Below are positions 35,408-42,929 of a stretch of 64,000 nt of DNA, piece after piece. Origin of the DNA: Ponticaulis koreensis DSM 19734. GTDB taxonomy: Bacteria; Pseudomonadota; Alphaproteobacteria; Caulobacterales; Hyphomonadaceae. Location: positions 1,674,001 through 1,738,000 of the forward strand of contig NZ_ATVJ01000001.1 in NCBI RefSeq assembly GCF_000420665.1, in the 5' to 3' direction. Under the pieces are notes generated by a model. It ran no database searches and was not told the origin of the DNA. It worked only from the letters and a program-made list of their open reading frames with translations. Every line of letters begins with the position of its first letter. Position 1 is the stretch's first letter. The position numbers and the translations under genes were made by a program.

Positions 35408-35887
35408 ATGGATGGTGACTGGTTTGGAATGGCCGCAAGCGCGGCTGGTGGTGGCGTGTTCGGCGTGATCGGCACGCTGCTCGGACGCGTCGCAGGCTAC
35501 TTTGAAACGAAGCAACAGCAGGCGTTTGAACGCGACCGCTGGCAGCATGATGTGGCAATGACCCGATTGCGGATGGAGGTCAGCCGTGCAGAGGCAGAGG
35601 CGGAATTACACGCTGTTCAGGCTGAAGGCTCATGGCAGGGGCTGACGGCGAGTGTTGCAGCCGATGCAGCGCTCGCGTCCGGGTATCAGTTTGTCGACGC
35701 AATAAGGGCGCTGACCCGCCCCGCGCTGACATTGCTTCTCTGGCTGATCACGGCAACTGTTTTCTTCAATGTCGATGATGCGCTGAAAGCGCGGGTGGTT
35801 GAGACGGCGGTATTTGCCGCAACGGCTGCGACGCTCTGGTGGTTTGGAGACCGGGCGAGCCCATCGGGACGACGCTATCCGGCGTAA
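35408..35887 (+). CDS. Small membrane protein next to DUF2793, possible phage/GTA accessory
   Basis: A 159-residue protein. An N-terminal Gly/Ala-rich hydrophobic helix (about 8-28) is followed by an amphipathic coil with many Glu, Gln and Arg (ETKQQQAFERDRWQHDVAM), then two membrane helices near the C-terminus, the second ending in TLWWFGDRAS. The layout resembles small phage membrane proteins of holin-like type, but I cannot assign a family. GGAGG precedes the ATG. It lies 36 bases after the DUF2793 gene and its end overlaps the convergent DUF3429 gene by 13 bases. Confidence 0.65.
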   Translation: MDGDWFGMAASAAGGGVFGVIGTLLGRVAGYFETKQQQAFERDRWQHDVAMTRLRMEVSRAEAEAELHAVQAEGSWQGLTASVAADAALASGYQFVDAIRALTRPALTLLLWLITATVFFNVDDALKARVVETAVFAATAATLWWFGDRASPSGRRYPA

Positions 35888-36396
35888 ATAGCCCCCGCCA
35901 GCAGCGTTGCTGCAGCCAGAAGCGATGCAAGTATGCGGAGCCGGACGTAAAGGATTGGATAGCCCGCATGCACATCGAACGCGAGTAGCACAAGGAAGCC
36001 TGCTGCGAGCATGTAGAGACCGGCAGGTAAAAGTGGGCCGATGCCGCCATTCATTGGGTCACCAAAAACAAGTCCCGCTGCGCCAATCATGGCTGCGAAA
36101 AAGCCCCAGAGGCTCGCAGTCACGGCTATGATCATCACGGATGTTTTCGGCTTGTCGCCTTCAATACCGAAAGCGGTGCCCCATCGGGCGCCGCCCATGA
36201 AGGACAGGATGATAGCGCCATAAATCAGCAGAGACAAAAGCGCGATCTGCCAGAAGCCGATTATACTATCCGGTTCTTCCAGACCGAGCAGGGCAGACGC
36301 CTGCCACGGCGCGAGGCTGGCCCAGCAGGATATGAAGAAGGGAAGAAGCCCAGCGAGCGTCATGCCCATGACAGCTTTGCCTGTGCGTTCAACCAT
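35875..36396 (-). CDS. DUF3429 membrane protein
   Basis: A 173-residue protein with about five hydrophobic helices. The DUF3429 signature includes LPFFISCWASLAPWQASALL near the start and YGAIILSFMGGARWG in the middle, followed by a Gly/Pro-rich MNGGIGPLLPAGLYMLAAGF helix. The family is inner-membrane with no known function. It sits 20 bases downstream of glpK on the same strand and has GGAG before the ATG, so it is probably co-transcribed with glpK; a link to glycerol metabolism is only inferred. Confidence 0.87.
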   Translation of the reverse strand: MVERTGKAVMGMTLAGLLPFFISCWASLAPWQASALLGLEEPDSIIGFWQIALLSLLIYGAIILSFMGGARWGTAFGIEGDKPKTSVMIIAVTASLWGFFAAMIGAAGLVFGDPMNGGIGPLLPAGLYMLAAGFLVLLAFDVHAGYPILYVRLRILASLLAAATLLAGAIYAG

Positions 36397-36416
36397 GTCT
36401 GCTTACTCCGGTATGG

Positions 36417-37892
36417 CTAGTGACTCATGGCACCAGATAGGGCGGTTTTCCATCCATCCAAATTGCGCTGGCGCTTGTCGGCATCCATTTTTGGCTCGAA
36501 GCGCGCAGCGATGCGGCGATGTTCATGCCACTCATCCAGAGTCATCCAGCCCAGCTCGCCTGCCGCGAGCACAGCTGCGCCGAGAGCGGTCATTTCCGGA
36601 TACTCCGGCTTTTCGACAGGACGGTCGGTGATGTCCGCGAGGAATTGTAGGAACCAGTCATTTTCTGCCATGCCGCCATCTACGCGTAGCTCGTCAACGC
36701 GGCAGCCATCGCTCTCAAAGGCATTGAGAAGATCGAGTGTCTGATAGGCGCTTGCTTCGAGGCCGGCCCGTACGATGTGAGCGGCGCGTGTGCCGCGAGA
36801 CAGGCCGGTGATCTGGCCGCGTGCATCCGGCGCCCAATGCGGCGCGCCAAGGCCAGTGAATGCAGGCACGAAATAAACGCCGCCATTGTCATCAAGGCTG
36901 CTCGCCATCTCTTCGGTCTCTGCGGCCTGAGAAATCAGGCCGAGTTCATCACGAAGCCATTTGATCACGGTGCCCGCATTGAAGATTGAGCCTTCTAGTG
37001 CCCAGTTAAGGCGTCCCTGCGCCTGAAAACCGGTCGTGGCCAACAGGCGGTTCTTCGAAACGGGAAGTTCTGTGCCTGTATTGGCAACCAGAAACGCGCC
37101 TGTGCCATAGGTTATCTTCGCTTCACCTGTTTTTACACAGCCCTGACCGACAAGCGCCGCCTGCTGGTCTCCGACCATGGACAGGATCGGGATGGCTTTG
37201 CCGAACAGGTCTTTATCCGTCTCACCAAAGCTGCCGCCAGTGGAGGCAATGCTTGGAAGAACGCTCCATGGGATGCCAAAGATTTCGCAGAGACGTGTCG
37301 ACCATGAAGACGCCGCCAGATCCATGAGAGATGTGCGGCTGGCATTGGTGACATCGGTGGAATGTTCGCGGCCTGAGGTCAGACGTGCGAGCAGGAAGCT
37401 GTCGACCGTGCCAAATGCAGCTTTACCCGCTTCAGCGGCATCTCTCGCTCCTGGAATATTGTCCAGAATCCAGCGGATTTTCGTCGCTGAAAAATATGGA
37501 TCAAGAAGAAGACCGGACAGAGCCTGAACTTCTTCTGCAACGCCTGATTTGGCGAGCTCCGCACAGAAAGGGGCCGTGCGCCGATCCTGCCAGATAATCG
37601 CCGGACCGTAAGCTTCGCCAGTATCTTTGTTCCACAGAAGCGTCGTTTCGCGCTGGTTGGCGATACCGATTGCGGCGATCTTGTCTACGCCGCCACAGTC
37701 TTCAATGACGCGTCGGCAGACTTTGAGCGTGTGAGACCAGATGTCTTCGGGGTTCTGTTCTACCCAACCGTCATTGGGAAATGTGAGGCCGATCTCTGAC
37801 TGGGCGACAGGTCCGGCATGCAAATCCTTATCAAAGGCAATGGCACGCGTTGATGTAGTCCCCTCATCAATGACGAGAATAAAATCGCTCAC
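36417..37892 (-). CDS. glpK: Glycerol kinase
   Basis: GlpK phosphorylates glycerol to sn-glycerol 3-phosphate with ATP. The 491-residue protein matches the FGGY family: the ATP-binding start VIDEGTTSTRAIAFD, IGIANQRETTLLW and IIWQDRRTAPFC in the N-terminal lobe. The signature region in the C-terminal lobe has VYFVPAFTGLGAPHWAPDARG and LRVDGGMAENDWFLQF. The start is a GTG at 37890-37892 with GAGGGAGA upstream. No glycerol facilitator or GlpD gene is in the window; only DUF3429 follows. Confidence 0.97.
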   Translation of the reverse strand: MSDFILVIDEGTTSTRAIAFDKDLHAGPVAQSEIGLTFPNDGWVEQNPEDIWSHTLKVCRRVIEDCGGVDKIAAIGIANQRETTLLWNKDTGEAYGPAIIWQDRRTAPFCAELAKSGVAEEVQALSGLLLDPYFSATKIRWILDNIPGARDAAEAGKAAFGTVDSFLLARLTSGREHSTDVTNASRTSLMDLAASSWSTRLCEIFGIPWSVLPSIASTGGSFGETDKDLFGKAIPILSMVGDQQAALVGQGCVKTGEAKITYGTGAFLVANTGTELPVSKNRLLATTGFQAQGRLNWALEGSIFNAGTVIKWLRDELGLISQAAETEEMASSLDDNGGVYFVPAFTGLGAPHWAPDARGQITGLSRGTRAAHIVRAGLEASAYQTLDLLNAFESDGCRVDELRVDGGMAENDWFLQFLADITDRPVEKPEYPEMTALGAAVLAAGELGWMTLDEWHEHRRIAARFEPKMDADKRQRNLDGWKTALSGAMSH

Positions 37893-37969
37893 ACTTTGTC
37901 TCCCTCTTATCGGTTAATATCATCAATGGGATAGAAGGATTTCGCAACATTCGAGAGGAAGAGAATTCC

Positions 37970-38002
37970 AAAAAAGAAAACGCCCGCAATGTGCGGGCGT
38001 TT
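37970..38002 (-). terminator. Intrinsic terminator of the porin gene
   Basis: An 11-base-pair stem (AAACGCCCGCA with TGCGGGCGTTT) closed by a three-base loop, at 37978-38002. On the reverse strand a T-rich tract follows. It lies 26 bases past the porin stop codon. Confidence 0.88.
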
Positions 38003-38028
38003 CCATGTGTTTGTTTGTGCGGGGCGTT

Positions 38029-39495
38029 TTAGAACGCAGCCTGTGCACCGAAGAGCAGAACGTCGGTTGTCGCGTCGCGATCAGACCATGTGCTGCCATC
38101 CGGGAAGTTGCCGCCTGAAACGAAGTTCAGAGGGGCAAAGCCTTCTACGTGAACCAGCTCTGCGAACAGGTTGATGTTCTCGCCAACAAAACGAGAGTAG
38201 CCGAGAACCAGCTGGTTCTGACGTTCCCACGGCGCGCCATCATCACCGGCACGGAAGTTGGAGAACTCCAGAGACACAGCATTCAGGTAACGACCATTCG
38301 GGTGCTGGTCGCCAAAGCCGTAGCGGCCGCCGAGCGTGAAGGCGTGCGTGCGCTGTGCTTCATACTGGCTGAGCGGGTTTGTCGGATCTGGAACCGCAGA
38401 GCCCGGCCAGTCTTTCGTTGTCGATGCGAATTCACCGAGCAGCTCAAGAGGACCGAAGTTTGCGCGTCCATAGACAGACCATGCCGGATTGTTTTCATCG
38501 CACGGGTTGAAGTGGAAGACCGGGTAAGCCTGACAATAGGCTGAACCGTGCGTGTAGCTTGCGCCGACCATCGCAGAGTTCTCATCGCTAAGTGCGAATG
38601 TGTAATTACCGTCGAAAGCGAAGTTGTTCACGCGGGATGGTACGCTCGTGCCGCTGACAGGTACGTTGTGCGCACGGAACTGAGCACCGCCCTGAATAGC
38701 CATTGCGCGGAGCATCAGGCCGTCCTGTACGTAACCGACCTGCGCACCGTATGCGAGGCCAGCAAAGGCGTGCCAGTTTGTGGAGTTCGTGAACGGGCTG
38801 ACGGAATCGTTCAGACCGAATGGCGTGTAAAGCTTACCGATCGCAGCATAGAGCGGGCTCGCGTCAAGATTACCGAAGATCATGTAAGCCTGACGTGCTT
38901 CGATCTGGTTGCGGCCGAGCGAAGTGATCGTGCCAGAGCCGAAGCTTTGTTCAGGGCTGTACTGAAGCTCGACATAACCGGTGATCCAGTCGTTCAGCTG
39001 CGCTGTAACAGCGAGGTTTGCTGAGTGGATAACGGCCTCAGAAACGTTCTCGCCGATCTGGTTCGCAGATGTCGGGTGACGCATGAGGTAACCAAACTTG
39101 CTGTCACGGTTGCTCTGCTGAATGTTTGCGAGAGCTGTGATCTGTCCGCTCAGCGTGAGTGAGCTTGTCAGGTCGCCGTTTTGGCGCGCGCGCAGTTGGA
39201 CAACCGGCTTGGTGCTGATGTCTTCGGCGTGGTCGAGAATTCGGTATGAGTAATCTACGTTCGTAGAGACAAAGCCATTGCGGTTGTTCGTGGCTGCTTC
39301 TGCAGACGTGTCCGGAACACGGACAATGCCTTCTTCAGCACGAAGCGAGCGGACTTCTTCGCGAAGTTCTGCGTTCTGCTGTTCCAGACGCTCCAGGCGC
39401 TCAAGAAGTTCTTCATTTGTGATTGTTTGTGCGAAAGCTGATGGCGCTGCGACCAGCATCGCAATAGCACTTACGGCTGTTACTAGAGATTTCAT
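38029..39495 (-). CDS. Outer-membrane porin with N-terminal coiled coil
   Basis: A 488-residue outer-membrane protein. A signal peptide (MKSLVTAVSAIAMLVAAPSAFAQ) is followed by a short coiled coil (NEELLERLERLEQQNAELRE) of the sort that tethers or trimerises porins. A long beta-rich barrel follows, ending in LFGAQAAF with the C-terminal Phe. I start at the ATG 39493-39495, which has GGGGACC just upstream; the longer frame adds 38 residues before the signal peptide. Strand pattern and loops suggest a DcaP- or phosphate-porin-like barrel, but the substrate is not defined. A strong terminator follows, and a 770-base spacer precedes it. Confidence 0.85.
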   Translation of the reverse strand: MKSLVTAVSAIAMLVAAPSAFAQTITNEELLERLERLEQQNAELREEVRSLRAEEGIVRVPDTSAEAATNNRNGFVSTNVDYSYRILDHAEDISTKPVVQLRARQNGDLTSSLTLSGQITALANIQQSNRDSKFGYLMRHPTSANQIGENVSEAVIHSANLAVTAQLNDWITGYVELQYSPEQSFGSGTITSLGRNQIEARQAYMIFGNLDASPLYAAIGKLYTPFGLNDSVSPFTNSTNWHAFAGLAYGAQVGYVQDGLMLRAMAIQGGAQFRAHNVPVSGTSVPSRVNNFAFDGNYTFALSDENSAMVGASYTHGSAYCQAYPVFHFNPCDENNPAWSVYGRANFGPLELLGEFASTTKDWPGSAVPDPTNPLSQYEAQRTHAFTLGGRYGFGDQHPNGRYLNAVSLEFSNFRAGDDGAPWERQNQLVLGYSRFVGENINLFAELVHVEGFAPLNFVSGGNFPDGSTWSDRDATTDVLLFGAQAAF

Positions 39496-39883
39496 TTGGT
39501 CCCCATATATTACGCGTTCCGACCGCGTTGCGTCCCAGAGTTCTCGCGGATGGTCGGCACTGATATGCAGGTTCAAAAGTTCACCAAAACGTGAAGCGTT
39601 CCCTGCCAAATTGCGTAGGAATCTTCAGACCGCGGTAAAACCCGGTCTTTTGGTGAGCTGCGAACCCTCCCGTAAGAGCGCAGCTTCTTTGGCTGTCACT
39701 CCCTTAAATCGCTTCAAATTTTCCTGAAGAGATGACCCCACATAAATCGTGGCTTTTCGGGGGGCAAGAGTATTTGCTGAAAATTGGGCGCCTAAAATTT
39801 GAGCGAATACTTGTGCAACAAATGTTACCGATAACAGAATTTTTGGTTTAATATTGTTGCCGTATTGCCTGCAATGGGAATTG

Positions 39884-40012
39884 GGCAAAGAAAAAGGGAA
39901 GCGGTTTGGCTCCCCTTAGACTATTATATTTATTATATTTTTTATGAATGGCACCGAGGCTGCGGCCAGGTGTGGGGGACAGGATGACGGGGCGCAACCC
40001 GCGGTGCCATTT
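39884..40012 (-). ncRNA. Candidate small RNA
   Basis: Read on the reverse strand: a possible promoter (see next entry), then a hairpin whose outer stem is nine perfect base pairs (ATGGCACCG at 39948-39956 with CGGTGCCAT at 40002-40010). An inner GC-rich arm (CGGG/CCCG) and an AT-rich single-stranded linker follow, then a terminator-like hairpin at 39894-39917 (nine pairs with one mismatch, GC-rich) and a T-rich tail. This is the order promoter, structured 5' domain, terminator. It matches none of the classes I know (SRP RNA, 6S, tmRNA, RNase P). All inferred from sequence; transcription untested. Confidence 0.35.
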
Positions 40013-40018
40013 GACTTA

Positions 40019-40047
40019 TTTGTAACACAATGCCCAAAAATCAACAA
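40019..40047 (-). promoter_or_regulatory. Possible sigma-70-type promoter of the candidate small RNA
   Basis: On the reverse strand TTGTTG (40042-40047) and TACAAA (40019-40024) are separated by exactly 17 bases, which places a start near 40012 at the foot of the hairpin. Match to consensus is partial (three of six and four of six). Confidence 0.3.
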
Positions 40048-40269
40048 TACTTGCCCAAAAAGAATGCGCATCTTAAGCACGAAAAAAAACTAAACGGGGT
40101 CACGGTTCTGAATCTCCTCATAAAAATTCTGATGCTCCAGGTAGATTTTTTTCGAATTAACCATGAGCACTACTGTTTTTACGGGCAATTCGGCTTCTTT
40201 TGACAGTTTCGATTCGTTCCGGATTGGCTATGCTTCGGTTTGAATTCTACGAATGCCGGACAGGAAACA

Positions 40270-40863
40270 ATGCAGCTCTACTATTCAAAGACATCGCCGT
40301 TTGCGCGTAAGGTGCGAGTGCTTCTCTCTGAGCATGGATTAACTGACCGTGTTCAGCTGGAAATTGTCTCAGTACTTGAGGACGCTAAAAGCACGCCGAA
40401 CCCGCTGGGTAAGATCCCTTGTTTGGTTACGCCTGACGGAGGCACCGTCTACGACAGCCCGGTTATCTGTGAATGGGTGGAGGCTTATGCCACGGACGCA
40501 GAGATCACCCGTGATGACGCGTATTGGCGCGCTCAGAAGCTTCAGGCGCTCGGCGATGGCATTATGGATGCAGCGTTCAACACGGTGATGGAGAAGAACC
40601 GTCCAGCCGATCAGCAATCGTCTTTCTGGGCTACCAGATGGCGTGAAGCGATTGAGCGCGGGGTAGCGGAAGCTGCAGATCTTGTGACGCCCGTTGAAGA
40701 TCGTCTGGATCGCGGGCAGGTCGCCATTGCGTGTATGCTTGGCTATCTGGATTTCCGTATAACGGACTTTGACTGGCGAGCAGCGCACCCGTCGCTGGCG
40801 AATTGGTATGAGCCCGTGTCGCAACGCGAGAGCATAGTCTCTACAGCGCCTCCAGTGGCGTAA
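40270..40863 (+). CDS. Glutathione S-transferase family protein
   Basis: A 197-residue cytosolic GST-fold protein. The N-terminal thioredoxin domain begins MQLYYSKTSPFARKVRVLLSEHGL, with a Ser/Pro active-site region, and carries NPLGKIPCLVTPDGGTVYDSPVICEW, including the cis-Pro and the Asp-Ser glutathione contact. The helical C-domain follows from about residue 85. I start at the ATG 40270 with AGGAAAC upstream; ten residues of an earlier frame are unsupported. Substrate unknown. A bidirectional terminator separates it from the convergent peptidase gene. Confidence 0.92.
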   Translation: MQLYYSKTSPFARKVRVLLSEHGLTDRVQLEIVSVLEDAKSTPNPLGKIPCLVTPDGGTVYDSPVICEWVEAYATDAEITRDDAYWRAQKLQALGDGIMDAAFNTVMEKNRPADQQSSFWATRWREAIERGVAEAADLVTPVEDRLDRGQVAIACMLGYLDFRITDFDWRAAHPSLANWYEPVSQRESIVSTAPPVA

Positions 40864-40868
40864 TAAAA

Positions 40869-40895
40869 AAGGGCGATCACTGATCGCCCTTCTTC
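40869..40895. terminator. Bidirectional terminator between GST and DUF885 genes
   Basis: A ten-base-pair stem AAGGGCGATC / GATCGCCCTT with a three-base loop, flanked by A-rich and T-rich runs, six bases after the GST stop and 25 before the peptidase stop. Confidence 0.85.
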
Positions 40896-40915
40896 ATAAT
40901 TATGTTCCACTAAGA

Positions 40916-42790
40916 CTAGCTCGCCTGAACGCTGGCGATCCAGTTGTCGACGCGCTGTTCAAGCAGGTTGAGCGGAAGTCCGCCACCGCCGAGAACCGCA
41001 TCGTGGAAGCCGCGAATGTCAAAGTCGTCACCCAGAACTTCCTCTGCGTTTGCGCGAAGGTCCTGAATGAAGATCATACCGATTTTATAGCCTGTTGCCT
41101 GACCAGGATCGGCGATATAGCGCTCGACTTCTGACAGTGCCTGCGCATCCGTGATTGCAGAGTTCTCCTGGAAGTAGGCAACAGCCTCTTCGCGCGTCCA
41201 GCCCTTCACATGAAGGCCAGTGTCTACCACGAGGCGGATCGCGCGCCAGATTTCAGAACCGAGGCGACCGAACTGGGAGAGCGGATCCTGATACGTACCC
41301 GGGATTTCCTGCGCAAAATGCTCAGTGTAGAGTGCCCAACCTTCAACATAAGCGCCGTAGAATTGCTGTGTGCGGAATTGCGGGATGCCCGTCAGCTCCT
41401 GCGCGATAGCAATCTGCATATGGTGGCCCGGAAGCGCTTCGTGATAGGCGATCACTTCCAGTTCACGCTTTGGCATCGCCGTCATGTCAGACAGGTGAGC
41501 GTAATAAACGCCCGGGCGCGAGCCGTCTGGCGTGCTCGGGTAGTAGTGCTGGGCGGCGCCATCGCGCTCACGGAAGGCTTCTACGCGGCGAACTTCCAGC
41601 TCGGCTTGCGGCAGAAGACCGAAATACTCTGGCAGTTGGGATTCGATGTTTTCGACATAGTAAGTCGCAGCATCGATATAGCCCTGACGACCTTCATCCG
41701 TGTTCGGGAAGTAGAGGCGCTCGTCGTCCTTGTTTTCACGCAGGAAGACGAAGAATTCCTGCAGCGTGCCCTCGAAGCCGAAGTCGCGCATGACGGAAAC
41801 CATTTCACCGCGGAGGCGTGCAACTTCCTCAAGGCCCAACTCATGGATTTGGTCGGCCGTCATATCAGTGGTGGTGTAGTAACCGAGGCGCTGCTGGTAA
41901 TACGCCTCGCCATCAGGCAGTTCGGACACGCCAAATGCTTCTTCAGTATTGGCGACGTCAGTTTCCAGCCAGTTGATCATGTTGTTGTATGCGCTGAGGA
42001 AGCTGCCGGTGAGAGCGGCTTCAACGTCTGCAACCAGCTCTTCACCACGTTCTTCTGTGATCGTGCCGGCCTCGACCAGCGCTGCAATCTTGCCTTTAGC
42101 GTCTGCGAAAATCGCAGAGTCGTCGCCTTCGGTGAACGGTGCGCCGGTTACAATATTCTGTGATTGTTCAGCCGCGGCGCGATAGGCAAAAGCTGGTGGG
42201 CGAATACCCATCTGCGCTGCCTCTTCGGCCTGTGAAACGAGGCTGTTCAGCATCGTTGCAAAGCCGTCGAGACGCGAAATATAGGCCAGCATGTCTTCTT
42301 CGGTGGAAACACCGTGGAAGTTGATCATGAACTGGGCTGGATACGTCTGCCAGCCGCTTTGTGTGAAAATGTAGCTGTGATGGCGCCACTGCCAGTTTTC
42401 CTCGGCCTGCGCGAGGATAAATTCATAGAGATCCCATGACATCTTCGCTTCCGCGTCGAGCAGGTCATAGTCGAAGTTTTCCTGCATTTCAGCGGTTGTG
42501 GCGCGTCGCCATTCAAGCTGTTCCAGCTGCGCTTCCGGAGAGACGTCGTCGATCTCGTCATAGCGTTCTTTGCGGCCGAGCGTGGTCAGCGTCATAGGGC
42601 TGAGCATCAGCTCTTCTTCGTACTTTTCGTCGAACCATGCATTCAGGCGTGCCGTTTCCGCAGCAACCTGTTCGGCAGTTGGTGTGGCGGCTGCCGGTGT
42701 GGACGTTTCTGTTTGTGTGCCAGTGGTTTCGGTTTGGCCACACGCGCCGAGCGCCAGCACTGCGGCTGTCGCCAGAAGAAGGTTTTTCAT
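40916..42790 (-). CDS. DUF885 metallopeptidase-like lipoprotein (copy 1)
   Basis: A 624-residue lipoprotein. The signal peptide MKNLLLATAAVLALGAC ends in a lipobox with the acylated Cys at 17. A Thr/Ala/Pro linker follows, then the DUF885 domain, whose zinc motif HEALPGHH (in YHEALPGHHMQIAIAQE) is intact, with a downstream Glu in GWALYTEHFAQE. The family is related to M32/M3-type zinc peptidases, and probable activity is periplasmic peptide or amino-acid-amide hydrolysis. The ATG at 42788-42790 was chosen because it starts the signal peptide; the longer frame adds 13 residues. It is the downstream member of a tandem pair. Confidence 0.92.
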   Translation of the reverse strand: MKNLLLATAAVLALGACGQTETTGTQTETSTPAAATPTAEQVAAETARLNAWFDEKYEEELMLSPMTLTTLGRKERYDEIDDVSPEAQLEQLEWRRATTAEMQENFDYDLLDAEAKMSWDLYEFILAQAEENWQWRHHSYIFTQSGWQTYPAQFMINFHGVSTEEDMLAYISRLDGFATMLNSLVSQAEEAAQMGIRPPAFAYRAAAEQSQNIVTGAPFTEGDDSAIFADAKGKIAALVEAGTITEERGEELVADVEAALTGSFLSAYNNMINWLETDVANTEEAFGVSELPDGEAYYQQRLGYYTTTDMTADQIHELGLEEVARLRGEMVSVMRDFGFEGTLQEFFVFLRENKDDERLYFPNTDEGRQGYIDAATYYVENIESQLPEYFGLLPQAELEVRRVEAFRERDGAAQHYYPSTPDGSRPGVYYAHLSDMTAMPKRELEVIAYHEALPGHHMQIAIAQELTGIPQFRTQQFYGAYVEGWALYTEHFAQEIPGTYQDPLSQFGRLGSEIWRAIRLVVDTGLHVKGWTREEAVAYFQENSAITDAQALSEVERYIADPGQATGYKIGMIFIQDLRANAEEVLGDDFDIRGFHDAVLGGGGLPLNLLEQRVDNWIASVQAS

Positions 42791-42847
42791 CGTCGGTTTC
42801 ACTTTCGTGCGTTGAAGAATTGGGCGCATCTTAACCAGAATGCAGAC

Positions 42848-42891
42848 ATGCGAAAGCCCAAATTTATCAAATAACGATAAATTTGGGCTTT
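42848..42891 (-). terminator. Terminator between the two DUF885 genes
   Basis: A 16-base-pair perfect stem (AAAGCCCAAATTTATC with GATAAATTTGGGCTTT) around a seven-base loop, 39 bases past the stop of the upstream DUF885 gene. The tail on the reverse strand is only TTT, so it may be partial. It suggests the two copies have separate transcripts. Confidence 0.7.
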
Positions 42892-42929
42892 GAGCTGTTT
42901 TCGGTCAGATGTGTCGGGTGTTTCAGCGT

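Larger units (their letters stand above)
39496..40269. other. Gene-free region upstream of the porin gene
   Basis: No convincing coding frame lies in these 774 bases. The left part (39496-39890) should contain the porin promoter and leader. The middle (39884-40047) holds a probable small-RNA gene on the reverse strand. The right part is AT-rich with A runs and leads to the GST gene, whose promoter must lie here. A TTG-initiated 87-codon reverse frame at 39625-39888 has no ribosome site or family features and is not accepted. Confidence 0.7.

Noticed and set aside
39625-39888. An 87-codon TTG-initiated reverse frame upstream of the porin gene
   Set aside because: No ribosome site, mixed composition and no family features; the region looks more like a leader and small-RNA locus.
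39884-40012. The structured region as SRP RNA, 6S RNA or tmRNA
   Set aside because: The SRP GGAAG/AGCAG loop, the 6S open-bubble pattern and the tmRNA tag frame are all absent.
41210-42163. A 317-codon forward frame within the DUF885 gene
   Set aside because: It is fully antisense to a clearly real lipoprotein gene with an intact zinc motif; its own sequence shows no domain.
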